Of a stretch of DNA of 64,000 nucleotides, positions 26,762 through 33,899 are shown piece by piece; positions within the stretch are counted from its first letter, which is position 1, and every line of letters begins with the position of its first letter. Both the position numbers and the translations under genes were made by a program. The stretch is from Brevibacillus laterosporus (lineage in GTDB: Bacteria > Bacillota > Bacilli > Brevibacillales > Brevibacillaceae). The notes under the pieces are model-generated. The model had not been told where the DNA came from and ran no database searches. It saw nothing but the letters and a program-made list of their open reading frames with translations. The stretch is from contig NZ_JAUKFY010000008.1 of the NCBI RefSeq assembly GCF_030489605.1, forward strand, positions 62,001 through 126,000, written 5' to 3'.

Positions 26762-27577
26762 ATGATAAAAATGTTTGTAAGCGATTTGGATGGCACTTTG
26801 CTGACAGATGAGAAAAAAATTGATCCGGCCGATCGTGAAGCATTGCTGTTTTTAGCTAAAAAGGGAATCCAAATTTGCATTGCCAGCGGTCGTATTGATA
26901 GAGATATTAAATGGGTCATTGAGGAGCTAGGTCATCAATGCCATCGTGTGAGCCAAAATGGCGGATTTGTTATTACGCGAGAAGAGCAGTTACTGCATGC
27001 TTGCGATTTTGATCCAGAGATGGCTCGGAAATTGTGTGAGACAGGGCAGGAATTCGATGCAATAAGCTTGGTGAGTGTGGGCGATGATGTGTACCTGACG
27101 AAAAAAACAGCATACAAGGAATTAGAAGAGGCTCATAAGGAACAAATTAAAGAGGAGCCAAACCTGATTAATATGTTCAGTGATCAGCTAAAACCAACTA
27201 AATTAACATATATCGGGGAAATGGAGACATTAAAGCAATTACAGCAAAAAGTTCATGAGCTCTACCCTGAACAATTTGATTCATTTGTATCCTTTAGCGA
27301 TTGTCTAGATCTAATGCCTCTACATGTTAGTAAAGGGGATGGTGTAAGCCGATTGATGAAAAACTTAGGCCTATCACCGGATGAAGTGGCCTGCATCGGG
27401 GATTCCTACAATGACCTGCCTATGTTTGAAGCAGTGACGCACAGCTTTGCCATGGGACATGCTGATGAGCCTATTAAAGAAAAAGCGGCTCATACAGCAA
27501 AGAGCGTGCGGGAGGCAGCAGAGTGGGTCGCTTTGCAAAACGGTTGGCAGTTGACACCTTTATATACATCTAAATAG
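26762..27577 (+). CDS. Cof-type HAD phosphatase
   Basis: A 271-residue cytosolic phosphatase of the HAD superfamily, class IIB (Cof) cap type. The nucleophile motif is DLDGTLL with D8 and D10. Motif II is in 'CIASGR'. The motif III lysine is in 'HVSKGDGVSRL'. Motif IV is 'GDSYNDLPMFE', followed by 'SFAMGHADEPIKEKA', the usual Cof ending. Such enzymes remove phosphate from sugar phosphates, flavin precursors or pyridoxal phosphate; the substrate cannot be told. GGAGG lies 8-9 nt before the ATG. It is divergent from scoA and monocistronic. Confidence 0.88.
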   Translation: MIKMFVSDLDGTLLTDEKKIDPADREALLFLAKKGIQICIASGRIDRDIKWVIEELGHQCHRVSQNGGFVITREEQLLHACDFDPEMARKLCETGQEFDAISLVSVGDDVYLTKKTAYKELEEAHKEQIKEEPNLINMFSDQLKPTKLTYIGEMETLKQLQQKVHELYPEQFDSFVSFSDCLDLMPLHVSKGDGVSRLMKNLGLSPDEVACIGDSYNDLPMFEAVTHSFAMGHADEPIKEKAAHTAKSVREAAEWVALQNGWQLTPLYTSK

Positions 27578-27984
27578 CAGGAATAATAAGACACGGCTCT
27601 GTATAGCGCCTAGCTTATACCGACATGGTACTAGTCAACAAAACGATCACCCAGATTCCATAAGTCTGCTTTTTTGCCGGTCCTTTGGTAATTGATGGAA
27701 TAATAGAGGAAGACGCAATTATGTAAATGATGGTAAATTTAATCAAAATGAAAGGAGGAAAGAAGAGAATATTACAGAAATAGAAGAGAAACGAGAAAAG
27801 CTATGTTTAGAAGATTTTCAACCCTTACCGCGTACGAATAGGTAACGAAATAACAGATAACAATAGATTTCCATAAACGGTAGAACGGAAAAGGGGCTGT
27901 CAACTCAATGGATAGCCTTTTTTCCATTGGTCAAGCTTTCAGGTATAATAGTGAAAATCAGTTTATTTCACAAAGAGGTGACCT
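27578..27984. other. Intergenic region without a clear gene, ending in a terminator
   Basis: A 407-bp stretch between the phosphatase and the VanZ-like gene. A strong AAAGGAGG site at 27751-27758 is followed by no usable start; the nearest ORFs are 11 codons or fewer. One frame (about 27696-27843) stays open for some 48 codons and reads as a charged, plausible peptide tail (for example 'EIEEKREKLCLEDF') but has no ATG, GTG or TTG. It may be a decayed gene or an untranslated RNA, since the terminator at 27889-27923 has no obvious gene before it. Confidence 0.4.
27889..27923 (+). terminator. Intrinsic terminator upstream of the VanZ-like gene
   Basis: GGCTGTC pairs with GATAGCC around an 8-nt loop, flanked by AAAA on the left and TTTTTT on the right. 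The nearest upstream gene stop is more than 300 bp away. Confidence 0.6.
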
Positions 27985-28491
27985 ATGAATCATCGAAAAG
28001 GGCTAGTGTACGCATGTATTCTGCTATTGGCACTAGCTATTCAATTCGTATTTTCTTCCCAACCATACGGACAACAGGATATACGCGGACAATTAAAAAA
28101 ATATCTCGACCTGCATGATGTTCAAGAAAAAGTTGGAAATATTTCATTTCATTATGTAAACAAGGAGGTAAGCTTTGAAAATAATGGTGTAGAAGGAGTT
28201 TTAGAATTTTTCATTCGTAAAGGAGGCCATTTCTTTGGTTTTATGTTCATTGGAATCATGCTGTTCCAAGCCATTCGCTATTTCTCTTCCCCTGCTTATT
28301 CCTTGCCGTGGAGCTTGTTTTTAAGCCTTTTTCTAGGGGTGCTAGATGAATGGCATCAGTCCTTTACACCCGATCGCTCTGCACTCGTTACGGATGTTGT
28401 GCTTGATTTTTCGGGAGCCTTCATTGGCATAATATTTTTATTTGTCTATACAATTTTCAGAAAAAAACAAAAAAGTTTAAAAATGTTGTAA
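27985..28491 (+). CDS. VanZ-like family membrane protein
   Basis: A 168-residue protein with an N-terminal membrane helix (about 7-24), an extracytoplasmic loop of about 50 residues and three further helices. It has the VanZ hallmark: 'FIRKGGHFFGFM' near 76-87 and 'DEWHQSFTPDRSALVTDVVLDF' in the C-terminal part, with conserved His, Asp and Arg near the membrane. VanZ proteins give low-level teicoplanin resistance in enterococci, but most family members have no known role. AGAGGTGA precedes the ATG by about 5 nt. The gene is monocistronic. Confidence 0.82.
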   Translation: MNHRKGLVYACILLLALAIQFVFSSQPYGQQDIRGQLKKYLDLHDVQEKVGNISFHYVNKEVSFENNGVEGVLEFFIRKGGHFFGFMFIGIMLFQAIRYFSSPAYSLPWSLFLSLFLGVLDEWHQSFTPDRSALVTDVVLDFSGAFIGIIFLFVYTIFRKKQKSLKML

Positions 28492-28611
28492 CAGAATACT
28501 CACAGGTGTTAACATTTTACCGTAGGGTTGATGATAAAATTTAGAAAATCAACCATCATAAAGAGAGATAACACCACTATAGAATTAGGAAAAAGAAGGG
28601 AAGTCTGTTAA

Positions 28612-30351
28612 ATGAAAGTACCTGTTGGTATTTCAAACCGTCATATTCACTTATCACAACAAGATCTGGATCAATTATTTGGACCCGGCTATGAACTTAA
28701 AAAGCTAAAAGATCTAAAACAAGTTGGTCAGTACGCAGCAGAAGAAACGGTTAACATTGTTGGACCAAAAGGTAGAATTAATAAAGTTCGTGTATTAGGA
28801 CCGGTACGTAAAGCGACTCAACTAGAAGTATCCCGTACGGACAGCTTTGTCTTGGGTGTAGAGCCTCCGGTACGCGATTCCGGAGACATTAAAGGCAGCC
28901 CTGGTATCACTCTCGAAGGTCCTCATGGAACTGTTGCCATTGATGAAGGTGTTATCATTGCATTCCGTCACATTCACTTCTCAGAAGAAGAAGCAAAAGA
29001 ATTTGGCGTAAAAGACAAACAATTTGTTTCCGTTGAAGTTCCGGGAACTCGTTCCATTGTGTTTGAAAATGTATTGTGCCGTGTGCATAAGGATTTCCGT
29101 TTGGAATTGCACATTGATACAGACGAAGCCAATGCTGCTGGTCTTAAAAACAACATGGAATTAGAAGTTATTGTACCAGTTGATAATCGCGACACCTATT
29201 CTAAGTTTAAAGCACAAGAGAAAAAGCTAAGCCTTGTACTAAACTGTGGTAGTTCCTCTGTTAAATATCAATTGTTCGAATTGCCTTCCCGCAAAGTAAT
29301 CGATAAAGGCATTGTAGAAGAAGTAAAACGCGATGCTTATGAACAAGCTATTAAGGCTATCTTTGATAAATACAAGCAATACGATATTTCTATGGTATCT
29401 CATCGTGTCGTTCACGGTGGAGAGGATTTCAAGGAATCCGTGATTATTACGGACGAGGTAAAACAAAAAATTGATGCATTGTCTCGATTTGCACCTCTTC
29501 ATAACCCTATCAATCTACTGGGAATTGAATTGGCGCAAAAAATTCGTCCAGATGCGCTACACGTAGCCGTGTTTGATACAGCTTTCCATCAAACAATGCC
29601 TCCAGTATCGTATTTGTACCCATTGCCATATGAGTACTACGAGACATACGGCATTCGTAAATACGGCTTCCACGGAACGTCTCACCGTTATGTTGTTCAA
29701 CGTGCTGAGCAATTAATGGGCACCCCAAAAGAAAAATTACGTCTAATTAGTTGTCATATTGGTAGCGGTGCAAGCATCACGGCTGTTCGCTATGGCCAAT
29801 CCATTGATACATCTATGGGTATGACTCCACTAGCGGGTGTAATGATGGGGACTCGCAGCGGTAACATTGACCCAGGTATCTTGCCGTACATCGCTGAAAT
29901 CGAAAAAACAGATACTGCGGGTGCAATGGATATTTTGAACAAAGAAAGCGGTGTGCTAGGCTTATCTGGCATCTCAAGCGACTTGCGTGACATTGAAAAA
30001 GCAGCGGCAGAAGGTAACGAGCGTGCTAAATTAGCACTTGAATTATTCGCTCAACGCCTGCATGACTTCATTGGTTTGTACTTGGCTCGCCTGAATGGCA
30101 TCGACGGTATCATCTTTACAGCAGGTGTGGGCGAAAACAGTGAACTGGTTCGTCAATTGGTATGTAACGGACTAGAATACGCTGGTGTTATTCTTGACAA
30201 AGAAGCAAATCGCAACAACAAAGGAGAGGGCTTCATCAACAGTCCTTACTCTCCAGTTAAGATTATGGTAATCCCAACTAATGAAGAATTGGTGATGGCT
30301 ACCGATGCTTACCAGCTTTTCCTAAATAAAACAGATATGGTACAAGCATAA
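28612..30351 (+). CDS. Fused phosphate acyltransferase (PduL) - acetate kinase (AckA)
   Basis: One uninterrupted 579-residue frame joins two enzymes. Residues 1-200 form a PduL-type phosphotransacylase with paired metal-binding histidines H11/H13 (RHIH) and H120/H122 (RHIH). Residues 205-579 form an acetate/propionate kinase with every main motif: N211 (NCGSSS), 'SHRVVHGG' (263-270), D322 (DTAFH), H354 (GFHGTSH), 'HIGSGAS' (382-388), R415 (MGTRSGN), 'FTAGVGEN' and 'NEEL'. The expected chain is acyl-CoA + Pi to acyl phosphate, then acyl phosphate + ADP to acid + ATP, with the intermediate passed within one protein. The kinase part is about 375 residues, slightly shorter than free AckA. The start has AAGAAGGGAAG upstream. 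The gene is monocistronic. Confidence 0.92.
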   Translation: MKVPVGISNRHIHLSQQDLDQLFGPGYELKKLKDLKQVGQYAAEETVNIVGPKGRINKVRVLGPVRKATQLEVSRTDSFVLGVEPPVRDSGDIKGSPGITLEGPHGTVAIDEGVIIAFRHIHFSEEEAKEFGVKDKQFVSVEVPGTRSIVFENVLCRVHKDFRLELHIDTDEANAAGLKNNMELEVIVPVDNRDTYSKFKAQEKKLSLVLNCGSSSVKYQLFELPSRKVIDKGIVEEVKRDAYEQAIKAIFDKYKQYDISMVSHRVVHGGEDFKESVIITDEVKQKIDALSRFAPLHNPINLLGIELAQKIRPDALHVAVFDTAFHQTMPPVSYLYPLPYEYYETYGIRKYGFHGTSHRYVVQRAEQLMGTPKEKLRLISCHIGSGASITAVRYGQSIDTSMGMTPLAGVMMGTRSGNIDPGILPYIAEIEKTDTAGAMDILNKESGVLGLSGISSDLRDIEKAAAEGNERAKLALELFAQRLHDFIGLYLARLNGIDGIIFTAGVGENSELVRQLVCNGLEYAGVILDKEANRNNKGEGFINSPYSPVKIMVIPTNEELVMATDAYQLFLNKTDMVQA

Positions 30352-30464
30352 AAGTGAAGAATGGGCTTTTCATTAAATCGTTTTGTCTGCTATACTTAGG
30401 AAATGAGCCTGTATGAAGTAAGGTTCTCGACACTTGGTGAAAAGATAAAAGGAGTGCAAAATGG

Positions 30465-30905
30465 ATGGCAGTAGAAGTTGGAAGCATCATTGAAGGAAAA
30501 GTGACGGCAATTAAACCTTTCGGTATGTTTGTTGCTGTGGATGAAACGCAACAAGGATTAGTTCACATTTCCCAAGTTGCAAATGGTTTTGTAAAGGATA
30601 TTAATGATCACTTTTCCGTTGGAGATGCTGTGAAAGTTAAAGTACTCTCCATCGATGATGCGGGTAAGATCTCCCTTTCCGTTCGCGCAGCTTTACCAGC
30701 ACCAGAACGCGAAGCTCGCGACGAACAAAAAGATCGTGGTGGAGACCGTGGCGGCTATCGTGGGGGTAATCGTGGTGGAGACCGTAGCTTCAGTAAGCGC
30801 GACACTCCTAAGGACTCGTTTGAGGACAAAATGAAAAAATGGTTGAAGCACAGCGAAGAAAATATAGCTGCCATCAATAAAAAACAGAATAAGCGCGGAT
30901 ACTAA
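30465..30905 (+). CDS. S1 RNA-binding domain protein (general stress protein 13 / YugI-like)
   Basis: A 146-residue RNA-binding protein. Residues 1-75 are one S1 domain of the polynucleotide-phosphorylase type, with 'VGSIIEGKVTAIKPFGMFV' (first 18 residues after V4), 'GLVHISQVANGFV' and 'GDAVKVKVLSIDDAGKISLS'. The C-terminal half is unusual: residues 85-110 are repeats of Asp-Arg-Gly-Gly and Arg-Gly-Gly, followed by a basic helical tail. This RGG-like tail probably adds non-specific RNA contacts. The start at 30465 follows AAAGGAGTG; a nearer ATG at 30461 is out of frame and soon stops. YugI/GSP13 proteins associate with ribosomes under stress. A perfect terminator follows. Confidence 0.85.
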   Translation: MAVEVGSIIEGKVTAIKPFGMFVAVDETQQGLVHISQVANGFVKDINDHFSVGDAVKVKVLSIDDAGKISLSVRAALPAPEREARDEQKDRGGDRGGYRGGNRGGDRSFSKRDTPKDSFEDKMKKWLKHSEENIAAINKKQNKRGY

Positions 30906-30925
30906 TCGCAGCGATGTTATAAACA

Positions 30926-30961
30926 GAAAAGAGGAACTATCATAGTTCCTCTTTTCTTTTT
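30926..30961 (+). terminator. Strong intrinsic terminator after the S1-domain gene
   Basis: GAAAAGAGGAACTAT and ATAGTTCCTCTTTTC form a near-perfect stem, followed by TTTTT. Confidence 0.88.
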
Positions 30962-31014
30962 CATGTGTAAGGATAGGATGCGGATATTTTTCTGAGAACA
31001 GGTGGTAATAAAAC

Positions 31015-31845
31015 ATGCGAAGAGAACTTTTGCAAGATGTAACTGAGATCATGCAGATAACGGAAGAAGAACGAGCCATACCGGAAGTGGCTCTGTTTAC
31101 GGTAACTTATCTAAGTGATAATCACCCTGTAAAAGCGCTTTTAGCTATTCCAGACGAGAAATTGATACCACATCAAAAGGCGGTAGACCCCTTGCCAGCC
31201 CTTCTCTACTGCCGAGGCGGCTATAAAAAAATCGGAAGGGTTCAGCCATTACGAATTTCTCAATTGGCAGCTTTCGGTTATGTCGTTGTTGCTCCCCATT
31301 ATCGCGGGAACGAGGGAGCTCCTGGTAGAGATGAATTTGGCGGAGCAGAGATGGAGGATGTGTACCAAGCGTATTTTTTGCTCGCTAGCATACCCTTTGT
31401 AGATACTAATCGCATACATCTATACGGCTTTTCACGTGGTGGCATGATGGCATTACGTGCTGCTATGTTTCCTAATCGTTATGCGTCTGTTGTTGTTTGG
31501 AGCGGTGTCAGTGATATGCACCTCACGTATTCAGAACGCCAGGATATGCAGCCTTTATTGAAAAAAATAATGGGTTCTCCAGATACGGCTCCCCATGCCT
31601 ATGATAGCCGTTCACCTGTGAGACAAGCTGAACAAATCACCTGTCCAGTTTTGATCATTCATGGTCAAGAAGATGAGAATGTAGGAGTAGAACATGCCAC
31701 TCGTTTGGCTAAAGCTCTTGTCCTGCATCATAAACCACATGAGTTGTGGTTGGTAGAGGATGCGTCCCACTTATTTACTTCGGAGCAGATTGGAGAATAT
31801 ACGAAAGCTATGTTTCGTTGGTTAGAAAGCATTTCTATTAAATAG
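31015..31845 (+). CDS. Prolyl oligopeptidase (S9)-like alpha/beta hydrolase
   Basis: A 276-residue cytoplasmic serine hydrolase with only the catalytic domain of the S9 family; the beta-propeller is absent. The nucleophile Ser is in GFSRGG (about 142-147). The acid Asp is in 'HGQEDENVG' and the His in 'EDASHLF'. An upstream 'YCRGGYK' likely forms the oxyanion pocket. Such short members act on small peptides or esters; the substrate is unknown. GGTGG lies about 9 nt before the ATG. No signal peptide is seen. It is followed by a terminator and then the RiPP cassette. Confidence 0.82.
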   Translation: MRRELLQDVTEIMQITEEERAIPEVALFTVTYLSDNHPVKALLAIPDEKLIPHQKAVDPLPALLYCRGGYKKIGRVQPLRISQLAAFGYVVVAPHYRGNEGAPGRDEFGGAEMEDVYQAYFLLASIPFVDTNRIHLYGFSRGGMMALRAAMFPNRYASVVVWSGVSDMHLTYSERQDMQPLLKKIMGSPDTAPHAYDSRSPVRQAEQITCPVLIIHGQEDENVGVEHATRLAKALVLHHKPHELWLVEDASHLFTSEQIGEYTKAMFRWLESISIK

Positions 31846-31859
31846 ATAACAGGATAAGT

Positions 31860-31902
31860 AAAGCCAGTTAAATTAACCTATCAATGTTTAATTGGCTTTT
31901 TT
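31860..31902 (+). terminator. Terminator between the S9-like hydrolase and the RiPP cassette
   Basis: AAGCCAGTTAAAT pairs with GTTTAATTGGCTT (two wobble pairs) and is followed by TTTTTT. It isolates the downstream cassette from read-through. Confidence 0.8.
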
Positions 31903-31926
31903 AGTGAAAGTAAAATATTTAGATTA

Positions 31927-31955
31927 TTGACAATAAATAGAATTAAAAGTAAATT
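31927..31955 (+). promoter_or_regulatory. Promoter of the RiPP cassette
   Basis: A perfect -35 TTGACA (31927-31932), a 17-bp spacer and TAAATT (31950-31955). The predicted start is near 31962, about 38 nt before the precursor ATG. Confidence 0.6.
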
Positions 31956-31999
31956 TAGATAAAGTTATATTTTGCCATTTATAGAAGGGAGGTGAGGGC

Positions 32000-32098
32000 A
32001 TGAAAAATTATACAACACCAAAAGTGAAAGTAGTAAACCCTGGCGTAATCGAAGTTGATTCTTGTCAATGTGGTGCAAAAAATGGAGCAGGAGCGTAA
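32000..32098 (+). CDS. RiPP precursor peptide (32 residues, CQC core)
   Basis: A 32-residue peptide with a perfect ribosome site (GGGAGGTGAG) just before the ATG. The leader MKNYTTPKVKVVNPGVIEVD has a Tyr-x-x-Pro motif (Y4, P7) with spaced hydrophobic residues, the pattern recognised by PqqD-like (RRE) domains. The probable core is the last 12 residues, SCQCGAKNGAGA, with Cys22 and Cys24 and a Gly/Ala/Asn-rich tail. The next genes encode a radical SAM/SPASM enzyme, a PqqD-like protein and an exporter, which makes a maturation substrate very likely. Thioether formation on the two Cys is the most natural guess. I do not recognise the sequence as a described sactipeptide, ranthipeptide or lasso peptide. 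There is no dedicated protease in the cassette. Confidence 0.75.
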   Translation: MKNYTTPKVKVVNPGVIEVDSCQCGAKNGAGA

Positions 32099-32114
32099 GA
32101 CACATAGGTAATAT

Positions 32115-32152
32115 TAGTAATGGCACTACTTGTAAAAATAGTGCCATTACTA
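32115..32152 (+). terminator. Hairpin between precursor and maturase genes (attenuator / mRNA stabiliser)
   Basis: TAGTAATGGCACTA and TAGTGCCATTACTA are perfectly complementary (14 bp) with a 10-nt loop, followed by TTTCTATT. Placed 17 nt after the precursor stop, it should end or stabilise most transcripts so that precursor exceeds enzyme. Confidence 0.75.
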
Positions 32153-32177
32153 TTTCTATTAGGAAAGGAATGATACG

Positions 32178-33473
32178 ATGTTAGTAACCGATGATGTATT
32201 AACTTTTCCAAAATTGGCTGTCTACCGAGAAAAGGAAGACTATATTATTCATAATTACTTGGTGAGTAGTTGGATTGTGTTAAATCAGCAAGAATATGAA
32301 ATAGCGCATGAAATGATTTACAACAAAAAGTCACCGCAGGGTTTAATAGACGAACGATACGATGCAAGTTTGGTAAAAAGGGTCATTGGTTTGATTAGAC
32401 TGTATAAGATTGATAGCTTTAATGTAGATACTGAGAACAAGCAAAGTATGCATAAACCTGTGCCTAAATCTGTTTATTTTGTTACAACATACAAATGTAA
32501 TTTAAATTGTGTCTATTGTTATGCAGAAAGTAGCCCCAGCAGATCTATGGATAATGATATCTCTACCGAAGAGGCTAAAAGAGTCATCACAGAAGTAAAG
32601 GAATTAGGGACAAAAACGATTGTTTTTACAGGGGGGGAGGCATTTTTACGAAAAGATCTCATAGAGTTAATGGAATATTCCGATTATTTAGGGTTAAATG
32701 TCCATATGATTTCAAATGGATCTTTTATTTCTAACAAAGAGATAGCTAATAAAATTGCCGAGATTACGAAATTAGTAACGATAAGCCTTGATTCCACGAT
32801 CGAGGACGAGCATGACAAAAATAGGGGAAAAGGATCGTGGCAGAAGGCGAAAAAGGCCATTGATTTATTGCTAGAAGCTGGTTGTAAGTTAAAAATTAAC
32901 CAGACAATCACGAAAAATAATATGGATGCTGTGGAGGACGTAATCGATTATACAAATAAAAATAACATCAGGCTCATTATAGCTCCTGTAGCTTCATTAG
33001 GAAGAGGCAAGACTCACGAACACGAATTAAATTATGTGCAACGTATAAAAATCGAAAACACAATCATCAACAAACAACCTAATTTTGATGCTGTTAACCA
33101 GTTTTACATTAAAAATCATTGTGGTCACGCGTACAGTGAGTTTTCGGTTGATAGCAAAGGCGATGTATTTCCCTGTAAAATCATGCATAATCCCGAGTTT
33201 TTAGGTGGAAATGTAAAAGACAAATCGTTAGAAGAAATTTATTACGAATCTCCAGTCTTTACTGCATCACGAAACAGAATCACGGATAACTTACCGATTT
33301 GTGGAAAATGTACATTTAAACATATGTGTGGTGGTGGATGTAGAGCTATCCAATGGAGCGATACAAACAGTATAGATGGCACAAACACGGAAGAGTGCAA
33401 AATTATAAAAAGTAATTTGAAAAAACATATGTGGAATTATTTTAGAAAGTCAAAAGAGGAGGTTCCTTCCTAA
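32178..33473 (+). CDS. Radical SAM/SPASM peptide maturase
   Basis: A 431-residue radical SAM enzyme expected to modify the precursor encoded just upstream. The SAM-binding 4Fe-4S cluster motif CxxxCxxC is C107, C111 and C114, followed by the GGE motif 'TGGEA' at 151-155. The C-terminal SPASM domain has the full seven-Cys set: C315, C333, C375, C378, C384, C388 and C407. It can hold two auxiliary 4Fe-4S clusters, as in sactipeptide and ranthipeptide synthases. The first ~85 residues resemble a PqqD/RRE leader-binding fold ('SSWIVLNQQEYEIAHEM'). AGGAAAGGAA lies upstream of the ATG. The stop codon overlaps the next gene's start by 1 nt. Base composition is clearly AT-richer than neighbouring housekeeping genes. 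Confidence 0.9.
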   Translation: MLVTDDVLTFPKLAVYREKEDYIIHNYLVSSWIVLNQQEYEIAHEMIYNKKSPQGLIDERYDASLVKRVIGLIRLYKIDSFNVDTENKQSMHKPVPKSVYFVTTYKCNLNCVYCYAESSPSRSMDNDISTEEAKRVITEVKELGTKTIVFTGGEAFLRKDLIELMEYSDYLGLNVHMISNGSFISNKEIANKIAEITKLVTISLDSTIEDEHDKNRGKGSWQKAKKAIDLLLEAGCKLKINQTITKNNMDAVEDVIDYTNKNNIRLIIAPVASLGRGKTHEHELNYVQRIKIENTIINKQPNFDAVNQFYIKNHCGHAYSEFSVDSKGDVFPCKIMHNPEFLGGNVKDKSLEEIYYESPVFTASRNRITDNLPICGKCTFKHMCGGGCRAIQWSDTNSIDGTNTEECKIIKSNLKKHMWNYFRKSKEEVPS

Positions 33474-33748
33474 TGATGTCTCCCTATCAAGTAAACAAAG
33501 ATATCTTTTATGATCGAAATGTAGAGGGTATATTTGTCCTTACACCTGAAGGACAAACGATATTGTTTGAGGATGAAGTAGCCTGTACACTGTGGACACA
33601 TATTTGTACGAAAGAAACAATTACGCTTGAAGAGATGCTAAAAGAGATATCGGAAAAATTTAATGTTAATACAGAAAATACGATGATTACAAATGACATA
33701 CAGATGTTTTTAGATGAATTAGTTAGGCATAGGTTACTTACTATCTAA
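33473..33748 (+). CDS. PqqD-family leader-binding protein (RRE)
   Basis: A 91-residue protein with the PqqD pattern: an N-terminal beta-rich half ('GIFVLTPEGQTILFEDEVACTLW') then helices with 'LEEMLKEISEKF' and 'DIQMFLDELVRHRLL'. PqqD-like domains bind leader peptides and bring them to the radical SAM enzyme. The ATG overlaps the maturase stop (TAATG) and a second ATG follows at once, so either may be used. Its position between maturase and exporter fits a chaperone role. It is intact and of standard size. Confidence 0.82.
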   Translation: MMSPYQVNKDIFYDRNVEGIFVLTPEGQTILFEDEVACTLWTHICTKETITLEEMLKEISEKFNVNTENTMITNDIQMFLDELVRHRLLTI

Positions 33749-33899
33749 GTAATGTTTCTATTTGCTATCATGACAACGAAAATGATGGATATCAACGCCA
33801 AACAATTTAGGGCATGACCATCTAAGATAATAAGCAAGTGCATGCAATCATGCCCTGTAGCATCTAAAAATAATTGTACGTTAAGAAGGAGATTTTGGT
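33749..33899. other. Gap between PqqD-like and exporter genes with a 9-bp inverted repeat
   Basis: AGGGCATGA (33809-33817) and TCATGCCCT (33848-33856) are perfectly complementary with a 30-nt loop. No T-run follows. It might form an mRNA stem or a protein site before the exporter gene. A 21-codon ORF from 33752 has no ribosome site and is not called. Confidence 0.4.

Noticed and set aside
30461-30493. ATG at 30461 as start of the S1-domain gene
   Set aside because: Out of frame with the S1 domain; it stops after 10 codons.
33752-33817. 21-codon ORF between the PqqD-like and MFS genes as a second precursor
   Set aside because: No ribosome binding site and no leader/core pattern similar to the first precursor.
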